Origin: Pseudomonadota bacterium
GTDB taxonomy: Bacteria > Pseudomonadota > Gammaproteobacteria > Xanthomonadales > Rhodanobacteraceae
Reading direction: 5' to 3'
Assembly (NCBI GenBank): GCA_021787175.1
Contig: JAJYMF010000069.1
Location: 1-14,624 of the forward strand
DNA length: 14,624 nucleotides
This document shows, in pieces, positions 8,514 to 14,624 of the stretch. The translations under genes were made by a program, and so were the position numbers. Each line of letters starts with the position of its first letter. The first letter of the stretch is position 1. The notes under the pieces are model-generated. The model was not told the origin of the DNA. It did no database searches and worked only from the letters and a program-made list of their open reading frames with translations.

Positions 8514-8561
8514 TCGCGGCACCGGCCGGCGTCGCACGCACCCGCCGGGCCAACGGCCCAA

Positions 8562-8646
8562 GGGCGCCGCGCGGGGGACGCCTTTCTTTGGTTCCTTTCT
8601 TTGGCAGCGCAAAGAAAGGGACCCGCTCGGTGGCAGCCGAGCGGAA
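8562..8646 (+). repeat. Double-hairpin repeat, unit 2
   Basis: Begins GGGCGCCGCGCGGGG (8562-8576), identical to the start of unit 3. Hairpin I: a 14-bp stem, 8590-8603 with 8610-8623, including one G-T pair, loop GCAGCG. Hairpin II: CCGCTCGG (8623-8630) with CCGAGCGG (8637-8644), loop TGGCAG. It is in opposite orientation to unit 1. Confidence 0.78.
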
Positions 8647-8733
8647 CCGGACGATGTGCCGCAGCCGCGCCCGCAATCAGGCTCTTCGCTGGGCTCAAGG
8701 TGACAACAGAAGACAGGTGCCGCAGCCGAGCGG
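8633..8733 (-). repeat. Inverted partial copy (C) of the 136-bp repeat
   Basis: Bases 8684-8711 are a perfect 28-base reverse complement of 7870-7897 in copy A. The TTCCGCTCGGCTGC landmark is present on the minus strand at 8633-8646, and the other flank at 8722-8733 resembles it again. The spacing between the two landmarks is 65 bases here against 81 in copies A and B, so this copy carries a net 16-base deletion. Confidence 0.7.
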
Positions 8734-8764
8734 CGCCGGCCGGTGCCGCATGCACCCGTGCAGC

Positions 8765-8851
8765 GGGCGCCGCGCGGGGTGGCCTTCTCTTTGGTGACCT
8801 TTCTCTTGGCCAAACAAGAGAAAGTCACCCGCTCGCCGCAGGCGAGCGGAA
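8765..8851 (+). repeat. Double-hairpin repeat, unit 3; possible hemB terminator
   Basis: Begins with the same 15 bases as unit 2 (8765-8779). Hairpin I: 8793-8808 with 8815-8829, 15 pairs with one bulged C, loop GCCAAA. Hairpin II: CCGCTCGCC (8829-8837) with GGCGAGCGG (8841-8849), loop GCA. On the minus strand hairpin II lies 19 bases after the hemB stop and is followed by a moderately T-rich stretch, so it may also terminate hemB transcription. Confidence 0.72.
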
Positions 8852-8868
8852 GCTGTGCACTTGCACGC

Positions 8869-9864
8869 TCAGCGCGAATCGCGCAGCCAGCGCGCTGCGT
8901 CCAGCGCGTAGTAGGTCAGGATGGCGTCGGCGCCGGCGCGCTTGATGCAGGTCAGCGCCTCCAGCGCGCAGGTGCGCTCGTCGATCCAGCCGTTCTGCCC
9001 CGCGGCCTTGAGCATCGCGTACTCGCCGCTCACCTGGTAGACGAAGGTCGGCGCGCCGAAACGCTCCTTGACCCGGCGCACGATGTCGAGATATGGCAGG
9101 CCGGGCTTGACCATCACCGCGTCGGCGCCTTCTTCGAGATCGAGCGCGACCTCGCGCAGCGCCTCGTCGCTGTTGGCGATGTCCATCTGGTAGGTGTGCT
9201 TGCCGCCCTTGCCGAGATTGCCGGCGGAGCCGACCGCGTCGCGGAACGGGCCGTAGAAACTCGAGGCGTACTTGGCCGAGTAGGCGAGGATGCGCGTGTG
9301 GATGCGACCGGCGGCCTCGAGCGCGCTGCGGATCGCGCCGATGCGCCCGTCCATCATGTCCGAGGGCGCGACGAAGTCGATGCCCGCCGCAGCCTGCGCC
9401 AGCGCCTGCTTGATCAGCGCCGCGATCGTGGGCTCGTTCATCACGTAGCCCGACGCATCGATCAGGCCGTCCTGACCGTGCGTGGTGTAGGGGTCGAGCG
9501 CGACGTCGCCGATCAGGCCCAGCTCCGGGTGGCTCTGCTTGAGTGCGCGGATGGCACGCTGCATCAGTCCGTCCGGATTCCATGCCTCGCGCGCGTCCTC
9601 GCTCTTGACCGCGTCGCCCGGCGCCGGAAACAGGGCCAGCGCCGGGATGCCGGCGGCGAGGCAGTCACCGGCAAGCCGCTGCAGGCGGTCGACCGAGAGA
9701 CGCGCGACCCCCGGCATCGAGGGTATCGGTTCACTGCGATCCTGCCCCTCGCAGACGAAGGCGACCATGATCAGGTCGGCCGGGGTCAGCACCGTCTCGC
9801 GCATCAGCGCACGCGAGAAGGCGTCGCGGCGCATGCGCCGCAGGCGCGTGGCGGGATAGGCCAT
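8869..9864 (-). CDS. hemB: Delta-aminolevulinic acid dehydratase (porphobilinogen synthase)
   Basis: Encodes the 331-residue cytosolic enzyme that condenses two 5-aminolevulinate molecules to porphobilinogen, the second common step of haem and tetrapyrrole synthesis. Both catalytic lysines are visible: K198 in AYSAKYASSFYGPFRDA and K253 (Schiff base) in MVKPGLPYLD. APSDMMDGR (166-174) is also a family signature. The metal-site segment reads DVALDPYTTHGQDG (120-133), with Asp where zinc-dependent enzymes have three cysteines; family knowledge therefore predicts a Mg2+-type, zinc-independent enzyme. ATG 9864 is chosen because MAYPATRLRR is the usual N-terminus and GGAG lies 9 bases upstream; an in-frame GTG five codons earlier overlaps that site and is less likely. 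The S10 peptidase gene lies upstream on the same strand, but a strong hairpin separates the two, so they are probably separate units. Confidence 0.97.
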   Translation of the reverse strand: MAYPATRLRRMRRDAFSRALMRETVLTPADLIMVAFVCEGQDRSEPIPSMPGVARLSVDRLQRLAGDCLAAGIPALALFPAPGDAVKSEDAREAWNPDGLMQRAIRALKQSHPELGLIGDVALDPYTTHGQDGLIDASGYVMNEPTIAALIKQALAQAAAGIDFVAPSDMMDGRIGAIRSALEAAGRIHTRILAYSAKYASSFYGPFRDAVGSAGNLGKGGKHTYQMDIANSDEALREVALDLEEGADAVMVKPGLPYLDIVRRVKERFGAPTFVYQVSGEYAMLKAAGQNGWIDERTCALEALTCIKRAGADAILTYYALDAARWLRDSR

Positions 9865-9918
9865 GGGGAAACGCTCCACGCGATCGGGAGCGCCATTCTA
9901 GCGTCGGCTTTCAACGCC

Positions 9919-9953
9919 GCGTCCCGGCCCGCCACGCAGGCGGGCCGGGACGC
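9919..9953 (-). terminator. Strong hairpin downstream of the S10 peptidase gene
   Basis: A perfect 15-bp stem (9919-9933 with 9939-9953, loop ACGCA) starts 16 bases after the peptidase stop codon and lies 55 bases before the hemB start. There is no T-tract on the exit side, so it is not a classic intrinsic terminator; it may still end transcription or protect the 3' end of the upstream message. Confidence 0.5.
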
Positions 9954-9968
9954 CCGATGCCGCCCGAC

Positions 9969-11543
9969 TCAGCCGTGCGCCGGCTCGTTGTCGGTGGCGC
10001 GGTAGAACCGCACCAAATTGGCGTGCAGCTGCTCGAGCGAGGGCAGGTGCTCGTAGAGCATGTGCCCGCAGTCGTAGAACTTGAAGCTGATGTTGCTGCG
10101 CAGGTCGGGCGGCAGGCCCATGTGATCGACGGTGTACTCGGTGGCGTAGAACGGCGTCGCCAGATCGTAGTAGCCGTTCTCGACCTCGACCTTGAGATGC
10201 GGATTGGTGCGCATCGCCTCGGCGAGATCCGGGGCGACGTTGGTGAAGCCCGGCCAGTTGAAGCGGCGGCCGGTGTTGTGCTTCCAGTCCCAATCCTTGC
10301 CGACGGTGTCGCTGAGTATCTCGTAGTGGCGATCCTCGCCGAACTTCAGCGTCTGGCGCACGTAGCGGTTGAAGGCGGCAGTGTACGGCCCGGTGATGGC
10401 GTCGCTCTGCGGATCGTTCATGGCGTACTCGCCGAGCAGATCGGCGGCGGCGCCGGAATAGCGGCCGTCCAGACGGCCGGTGACCAGACCGCGATTGCGC
10501 TGCAGCTCGGCCATGAACTGGAACAGGCTGACGCGCAGGTCGGCCTTCTCGAGGTAGTCCGGCTTGAGACCGGTGTACTGCGCCAGCCTGGCGATGACCT
10601 CCGCCTTCTGCGCCGGCGCCAGCTTGTCGCCCTGCATCAGCGCGCTGGCGTATTCGCCGCCCGCGAAGGCGCGCACCTGGGCGAGATAGCCGGCGAGATC
10701 GGCCGGGCACTGCACCACCTTGTGGTAGCAGGCGACCGCGGCGTAGCTGGGCAGGAAGGTGATGTAGGGAAGGTCGTTGCCCGGATTGAAGCTGGCGGTC
10801 TCGAAGTTGAGGATCGACGACAGCAGCAGCACGCCATTGAGATCGATGCCGTCCTGCTCGAGATCGTTGGCCAGCACCGCCGAGCGCGTGGTGCCGTAGC
10901 TCTCGCCCAGCAGGTACTTGGGCGAGTTCCAGCGGTCGTTGCGGCTGAGGTAGTCGTAGATGAACTGGGCGAAGGCCTTGCCGTCGGCGTCCACGCCGTA
11001 GAAGTCCTTGGGCGTGCCGACGCCGCCGTGGGCCTTGTCGAGGATGCGGCTGAAGCCGGTGCCCATGGCGTCGATGAAGACCAGATCGCTGGCATCGAGC
11101 AGCGAGTACTGGTTGTCGATCACCTGGTACGGCGCGGGCGCGGTGTGGTGGGCGTCGCCGCTGATCACCCGCACCGGACCGAAAGCGCCCATGTGCAACC
11201 ACACCGACGACGAACCCGGGCCGCCGTTGTAGAGAAAGGTGATCGGCCGGCGCGACGGGTCCGACACGCCGTCCCTGACGTAGGCGACGTAGAACATGCT
11301 GCCGGTGGGCTTGCCGGTCTTGTCCTTGAGCACGAGGGTGCCGGCCGTGGCGGTGTAGCCGATGCGCTGGCCGTTGACGGTGACGCTGCCGCGGGTGACC
11401 GACTTTTCGTCCTTGGGCGGCGCCACCGTAGCGGCCTCGGCCTTGGCTTCGTCGGCCTTGGGCGGCGGCGCATCGGCGGCGAACGTCGCCGCGCCGAACG
11501 TCAGCATGGCAGTGGCGCAGAGCAGGACGAGGATTCGCTTCAT
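9969..11543 (-). CDS. Exported S10-family serine carboxypeptidase-like peptidase
   Basis: Encodes 524 residues of the peptidase S10 (carboxypeptidase Y-like) family, which removes C-terminal residues from peptides. Residues 1-23 (MKRILVLLCATAMLTFGAA...FAA/D) are a signal peptide, so the enzyme acts in the periplasm or outside; residues 24-48 are an Ala/Pro/Lys-rich linker. Visible landmarks: NGGPGSSS (107-113, oxyanion region), FIDAMGTGFS (157-165), nucleophile S215 in LLGESYGTTRS, D460 in VENGYYDLATPF, and H494 in DCGHMLY. The catalytic triad is therefore complete and the length is normal for bacterial members. ATG 11543 is favoured by the signal peptide; only a weak GTGAG ribosome site is present, 7 bases upstream. 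An in-frame GTG 12 codons earlier would mask the signal peptide. It is divergent from the TPR-oxygenase gene with 224 bases between starts. The natural substrate is unknown. Confidence 0.93.
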   Translation of the reverse strand: MKRILVLLCATAMLTFGAATFAADAPPPKADEAKAEAATVAPPKDEKSVTRGSVTVNGQRIGYTATAGTLVLKDKTGKPTGSMFYVAYVRDGVSDPSRRPITFLYNGGPGSSSVWLHMGAFGPVRVISGDAHHTAPAPYQVIDNQYSLLDASDLVFIDAMGTGFSRILDKAHGGVGTPKDFYGVDADGKAFAQFIYDYLSRNDRWNSPKYLLGESYGTTRSAVLANDLEQDGIDLNGVLLLSSILNFETASFNPGNDLPYITFLPSYAAVACYHKVVQCPADLAGYLAQVRAFAGGEYASALMQGDKLAPAQKAEVIARLAQYTGLKPDYLEKADLRVSLFQFMAELQRNRGLVTGRLDGRYSGAAADLLGEYAMNDPQSDAITGPYTAAFNRYVRQTLKFGEDRHYEILSDTVGKDWDWKHNTGRRFNWPGFTNVAPDLAEAMRTNPHLKVEVENGYYDLATPFYATEYTVDHMGLPPDLRSNISFKFYDCGHMLYEHLPSLEQLHANLVRFYRATDNEPAHG

Positions 11544-11767
11544 GGGCTGGCTCACGGAGAGTTGGAGGTACCGCAGCACAGGGTGCGGACGCGGTGCATC
11601 GGGTTGTCAGACCGCCTCGCCGACGTCGGGTTCCCGGGACTGATGGCACTGGCCGTCGGCGGCGGAATCACGGTCGTGTTGCGCGCCCCCCCGGGAGCGA
11701 TGGAGACTCGCGCTCTCTGATGCGATCTGCCCGCGTGCCGCGGGCGGCGCCGGCACCGATCTCCGCC

Positions 11768-13582
11768 ATGCACCCACCCGTTCCCGCCGATGCCCCGACC
11801 CTGCAGCACGCCGGCCTGCTGCTGCGCAGCGGCCAGTACGCGCAGGCGCGCAGCGTGCTGGAAGAACTGGTCCGCCGCCAGCCGGCACAACTGCAGGCAC
11901 ACTGGCTTCTGGGCGGCGCCTGTCAGGAAGGCGGCGACCCGGCCGCCGCCGAGCGCGCCTTCCGCGCCGTGCTGGCGCTGGACGCTCGCTGGGTACCGGC
12001 ACGGGTAGCGCTGGGCGAGCTGCTGGCACGCAGCGGCCGCGCAGACGAAGCCGAGCGCGAACTGCGCCGGGCGCATGCGGACGATCCGCGTTTCCCGCGC
12101 GCGGCGCTGAGCCTGGCGCAGCTGCTGCTTGCCGGCGAACGTGCGGCCGAGGCACTGCACATCACCGCGTCCGCGCTGGCCGTCGGCGCCGGCGACGCCG
12201 AACTGCTCGGCGCGCACGGCTATGCCCTGCAGAAGCTCAAGCGCCACGACGAGGCGATCGCGGCCCTGCAGCGCGCCGCACAACTCGCGCCGCAGAGCGC
12301 GCGCGCCGAACATGACCTGGCGCTGGCCCTGCATCAGACCCGGCGCAACGAAGCCGCGGCGGCGGCGGCACAGCGCGCGCTGGCCAAGGGCAGCGACCTG
12401 GCCGAGACCTGGGGCCTGCTGGGCCGCGCGCTGGCGGCGCTCGACCGCTTCGACGCGGCGGAAGCGGCGTTTCGTGCAGCGATCGCGCGGCGCGGCGATT
12501 TCGTCGAGGCGCAGCAGGATCTCTCGCAACTGCTCTGGCTGCGTCACGGCGATCTGTCGATCGCCACGGCCGTGCTCGATGCGGCGCTCGCGATCGATCC
12601 CGCGCAGCCGAAGCTGCTGGCGGTCAAGGCCGCCCTGCATACCGGCGCCGGCGATCATGCCGGCGCGCACGCGCTCTTCGCCCGCGCCGCGGCGCTGCCC
12701 GATGCCCACGCCGATGTGCTGCTCGGCGCCGCCGTGACCGCGCTGCACAGTGACCGCTCCGCGGCACTGGCGTTCGCACGTCGCGCCGACGCACTGGCGC
12801 CGAACGACGACTCGGTGCAGGCCGCGCTGTGCGACATCCTGATCGCCTACGGCGAACTCGCCGACGCCGAGCCGCGCATCGCGGCGCTGCAGCAGCGCTT
12901 TCCGCACGACCAGCATCTGCGCGCCCTGCAGGCCACGATCTGGCGCCTGCGCGGCGATCCCCGCTACGGCGTGCTGTACGACTATCCGAACATGGTCCGC
13001 AGCTACACCATCGACACGCCGCCGGGCTGGCCGGACCTGGCGAGCTATCTGCGCGATCTCGCCGCGGCGTTGCGGCGCCGCCACACCACCTATGGCCATC
13101 CGCCGGACCAGTCACTGCGCGGAGGCAGCCAGACGCTGGAAAATCTCGCCGCCGCCGACGACCCGTTGATCAAAGCGTTCTTTCGCGCCATCGACCGCCC
13201 GATCCGCGAGCACATGGCCGGGCTGGGCCACGGCGACGATCCGCTACGCGCGCGCAACAGCGGCGCCTACCGGCTCAGCGGCAGCTGGTCGGTGCAGCTG
13301 CGTCCCAACGGCTTCCACGTCGATCACTTCCACACCGACGGCTGGCTGTCGTCGGCGTGCTACATCGAATTGCCGGACGCGGTGCACGGCGATGGGCACG
13401 AGGGCTGGATCAAGTTCGGCCAGCCCGGCCTGGCGCTGGAACCGCCGCTGCCGGCCGAGCATTTCGTCAAGCCCGAGCCGGGCCTGCTGGTACTGTTCCC
13501 ATCCTACATGTGGCACGGCACCGTGCCGTTTCCGGGCACGCAGACGCGACTGACGATCGCCTTCGACGTGGTCCCGGCCTGA
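11768..13582 (+). CDS. TPR-repeat protein with C-terminal 2OG-Fe(II) oxygenase domain
   Basis: Encodes 604 residues. About residues 8-415 are tandem tetratricopeptide repeats (roughly 10-11 units; examples HWLLGGACQEGGDPAAAERA and AHGYALQKLKRHDEAIAALQ), which bind proteins. The C-terminal 150 residues look like the putative 2OG-Fe(II) oxygenase family often fused to TPRs: NGFHVDHFHTDGWLSSACYI contains the H520-x-H522 pair ahead of GWLS, LFPSYMWHGTVPF supplies the distal H583, and R594 in TRLTIAFDV is the likely 2-oxoglutarate ligand. The predicted role is hydroxylation of an unknown target. No signal peptide is seen. ATG 11768 gives a start close to the first TPR, but there is no clear ribosome site; ATG 11720, 16 codons earlier, is the main alternative. 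Unlike typical family members, Asp follows Thr where HP is common in the H-x-H-P motif. Domain assignment is by motif, not by alignment. Confidence 0.87.
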   Translation: MHPPVPADAPTLQHAGLLLRSGQYAQARSVLEELVRRQPAQLQAHWLLGGACQEGGDPAAAERAFRAVLALDARWVPARVALGELLARSGRADEAERELRRAHADDPRFPRAALSLAQLLLAGERAAEALHITASALAVGAGDAELLGAHGYALQKLKRHDEAIAALQRAAQLAPQSARAEHDLALALHQTRRNEAAAAAAQRALAKGSDLAETWGLLGRALAALDRFDAAEAAFRAAIARRGDFVEAQQDLSQLLWLRHGDLSIATAVLDAALAIDPAQPKLLAVKAALHTGAGDHAGAHALFARAAALPDAHADVLLGAAVTALHSDRSAALAFARRADALAPNDDSVQAALCDILIAYGELADAEPRIAALQQRFPHDQHLRALQATIWRLRGDPRYGVLYDYPNMVRSYTIDTPPGWPDLASYLRDLAAALRRRHTTYGHPPDQSLRGGSQTLENLAAADDPLIKAFFRAIDRPIREHMAGLGHGDDPLRARNSGAYRLSGSWSVQLRPNGFHVDHFHTDGWLSSACYIELPDAVHGDGHEGWIKFGQPGLALEPPLPAEHFVKPEPGLLVLFPSYMWHGTVPFPGTQTRLTIAFDVVPA

Positions 13583-13907
13583 GCGTGCTTCGCGGGGGAA
13601 CCCTTCGCGCATGGCGCGACAACATGTCGTGTGCATCGTGGTGCCTGGCACGCGCAGCGGCGCGGCCGCGAACTTCCCGCCGTGATCGCGGTCTTCGAAC
13701 GCGCCGCCGATGCGCCCGCCGGGCCACTCCGGCATGCGTGATGCATGTCTTGTGATCGCGCGCACGGCCGGCGAGACCAATTCAGCCTAGGTTGTTGCCG
13801 TTAGTTTAGGGTTAAGGCATGCTCGCGCCTGTAGCAGCAACGGCCAGATAGCGAACAGTCTCGATATGTCACTCGATCTAGCGCATTCAACTCATTGATT
13901 AAAAATC
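13583..13907. other. 325-base gap without a gene; AT-rich second half
   Basis: No credible coding sequence. The first 200 bases have ordinary composition and contain only a short hairpin (13605-13610 with 13614-13619) without a T-tract. From about 13782 to 13907 the base composition falls to roughly half GC, against well over two thirds in the neighbouring genes, with TTAGTTTAGGGTTAAGG near 13801-13817 and GATTAAAAATC directly before the next start. This is the likely promoter region of the SPFH gene, but I cannot place a convincing -35/-10 pair. Confidence 0.5.
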
Positions 13908-14369
13908 ATGCCGCTCACTCTGATCGCCTTGTTCTGCCTGGTCCTGACGGTCGTCGCGCTGTCCGTCAAGCGCATCCCCGAGGGCCAGGTGTATTCCCTG
14001 CACCGCCTCGGCCGCCCGGCGCGTCTGCTCACGCCGGGCACGCATATGGTGTTGCCGCTGCTGGAACGGGTGGCGCACAAGATCAGCCTGACCGGACGCA
14101 CGCTGCGGCTGGACGAGACGCTGGCGATCGGCGCGGCACCGCGCGCGGTGCACGCCACGCTGTACTGGCAGGTGCTGGATCCGGCGCGGGCCGAAACCGT
14201 GATCGAGGGTGCCGACGCGCTGATGCGCGCACGCGCGCAAACGGCGCTGCTGGCGATCGATCCGGACGCTCCCGCGCGCGAGCGCAACGCAGCGCTTAAG
14301 TTGGCGTTGAACGCAGTCCTGCAGGCGCACGGACTGCTGGTGACGCGCATCGACGCCGAACTCGACTGA
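13908..14369 (+). CDS. Compact SPFH/band-7 domain protein with N-terminal membrane helix
   Basis: Encodes 153 residues. Residues 2-20 form one hydrophobic helix (LTLIALFCLVLTVVALSV), followed directly by KRIPEGQVYSLHRLGRPARL and LTPGTHMVLPLLERV, the usual opening of stomatin/prohibitin/flotillin (SPFH) domains. VHATLYWQVLDPARA (81-95) and HGLLVTRIDAEL near the end match later parts of the domain. The protein stops there, so it is about half the normal length and lacks the C-terminal coiled-coil and oligomerisation region. SPFH proteins organise membrane microdomains and often partner with NfeD-like proteins or proteases; no such partner is beside it. The start has no Shine-Dalgarno sequence (TTAAAAATC precedes ATG), so initiation may be leaderless or weak. 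It is followed after 126 bases by rsmG on the same strand. Confidence 0.75.
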   Translation: MPLTLIALFCLVLTVVALSVKRIPEGQVYSLHRLGRPARLLTPGTHMVLPLLERVAHKISLTGRTLRLDETLAIGAAPRAVHATLYWQVLDPARAETVIEGADALMRARAQTALLAIDPDAPARERNAALKLALNAVLQAHGLLVTRIDAELD

Positions 14370-14379
14370 CGGCGCCGGC

Positions 14380-14445
14380 CATCGCGGTGAAACGGGGCCC
14401 GCCGCGTGCGGGCCGCGTGCGTTCGGACTGGATTTCACCGCGATG
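14380..14445 (+). other. Compound stem-loop between the SPFH gene and rsmG
   Basis: CATCGCGGTGAAA (14380-14392) is perfectly complementary to TTTCACCGCGATG (14433-14445), a 13-bp outer stem. The 40-base loop contains an inner 7-bp stem, 14396-14402 with 14408-14414. It begins 11 bases after the SPFH stop and ends 50 bases before the rsmG start. There is no T-tract, so it could be a transcript 3' structure or part of the rsmG leader. Confidence 0.5.
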
Positions 14446-14495
14446 CGCCGGGATACTGCACGGCCCGTCGCGGCCGGCTGCCGCAGGAGACAGGC

Positions 14496-14624
14496 ATTCC
14501 GGCCCGCGCGGCGCTCAAACAGCAGCTCACGACCGGACTCGACGCGCTGGCGCTGGCGCTGCCGGATGCGGCCGTCGAACGCCTGCTCGACTACATCGCC
14601 CTGCTCGAGCACTGGAACGGCAGA
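14496..14624 (+). CDS. rsmG: 16S rRNA (guanine527-N7)-methyltransferase RsmG, N-terminal 43 codons
   Basis: The frame reads IPARAALKQQL...LALPDAAVERLLDYIALLEHW and runs off the window at WNGR. The LLDYxxLLxxWN helix is the N-terminal signature of RsmG (GidB), which uses S-adenosylmethionine to methylate N7 of G527 in 16S rRNA; the methyltransferase fold itself lies outside the window. A strong AGGAG (14485-14489) lies 6 bases before codon ATT 14496-14498, which aligns well with the usual RsmG start. No ATG, GTG or TTG occurs in this frame from 14409 to the window end; the nearest upstream candidate is GTG 14406, 30 codons before ATT and far from the AGGAG. The start is therefore probably a non-standard ATT, or a single-base sequencing difference from ATG. 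Gene identity is good for such a short piece. Confidence 0.8.
   Translation, partial: MPARAALKQQLTTGLDALALALPDAAVERLLDYIALLEHWNGR

Larger units (their letters stand above)
7625..8868. other. 1.24-kb gene-free, repeat-rich intergenic region
   Basis: No frame here has a ribosome binding site followed by protein-like sequence. The open frames are Arg/Ala/Pro-rich and run through repeats that recur on both strands. 7625-7795 holds nothing I recognise beyond the antiporter's 5' region. From 7796 the motif TTCCGCTCGGCTGC recurs at 7796, 7951 and 8087 on the plus strand, and at 8633-8646 (complete) and 8722-8733 (12 bases) on the minus strand. Two direct repeats, one inverted copy and three double-hairpin elements are listed separately. 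The segment 8152-8561 between the inverted elements is GC-rich and full of short perfect hairpins. Confidence 0.8.

Noticed and set aside
8087..8646. Insertion sequence
   Set aside because: Inverted ends are present, but there is no transposase-like frame between them and no clear target-site duplication, so only a repeat call is justified.
7932..8828. A 298-codon minus-strand frame and overlapping plus-strand frames in the repeat region
   Set aside because: They read through the same repeats in both directions, have no ribosome site and give low-complexity Arg/Ala/Pro-rich products.
13601..13623. Terminator after the TPR-oxygenase gene
   Set aside because: The stem is 6 bp with a 3-base loop and no T-tract follows.

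Overview
The window is very GC-rich chromosomal DNA whose gene set looks gammaproteobacterial and most like the Xanthomonadales/Lysobacterales (Xanthomonadaceae or Rhodanobacteraceae). It carries a PutA proline-catabolism enzyme, a FadL/OmpP1 outer-membrane channel, an S10 serine carboxypeptidase, a TPR/2OG-Fe(II) oxygenase fusion and AAAGAAAG-type intergenic hairpins. The taxon is inferred from protein flavour and base composition; no rRNA or other marker is present.

Layout: 1-736 (+) is the 3' end of putA. It converges on a fadL-family porin gene at 801-2162 (-), whose stop is followed by a clear intrinsic terminator. 2461-5832 (+) encodes a 1123-residue protein with an N-terminal membrane domain and about 20 ankyrin repeats. 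Its last 41 bases overlap, tail to tail, a KefB/KefC-type cation/proton antiporter gene at 5792-7624 (-). 7625-8868 is a 1.24-kb stretch with no credible gene. It holds two in-register 136-bp direct repeats, an inverted third copy, and three copies of a two-hairpin element, two of which face each other as imperfect inverted ends of a roughly 560-bp segment. hemB (8869-9864, -) and an exported S10 peptidase gene (9969-11543, -) follow; the peptidase lies upstream of hemB in the direction of transcription, separated by a 15-bp perfect hairpin. 11768-13582 (+) diverges from the peptidase gene and encodes a TPR protein with a C-terminal 2OG-Fe(II) oxygenase domain. After an unusually AT-rich gap come a compact single-TM SPFH/band-7 protein (13908-14369, +) and the first 43 codons of rsmG (14496 to the window end, +).

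The genes are mostly single transcription units with alternating strands. They do not form one pathway: they cover proline oxidation, hydrophobic-compound uptake, K+/H+ exchange, tetrapyrrole synthesis, peptide hydrolysis and rRNA methylation.

The most interesting items are the repeat region between the antiporter gene and hemB, where paired hairpin arms vary together between copies, and the rsmG start, where the reading frame has no ATG/GTG/TTG near its ribosome binding site and appears to begin at ATT. The large membrane-anchored ankyrin protein and the TPR-oxygenase fusion are the least understood proteins. I did not find convincing evidence of a defence, mobile or CRISPR system.
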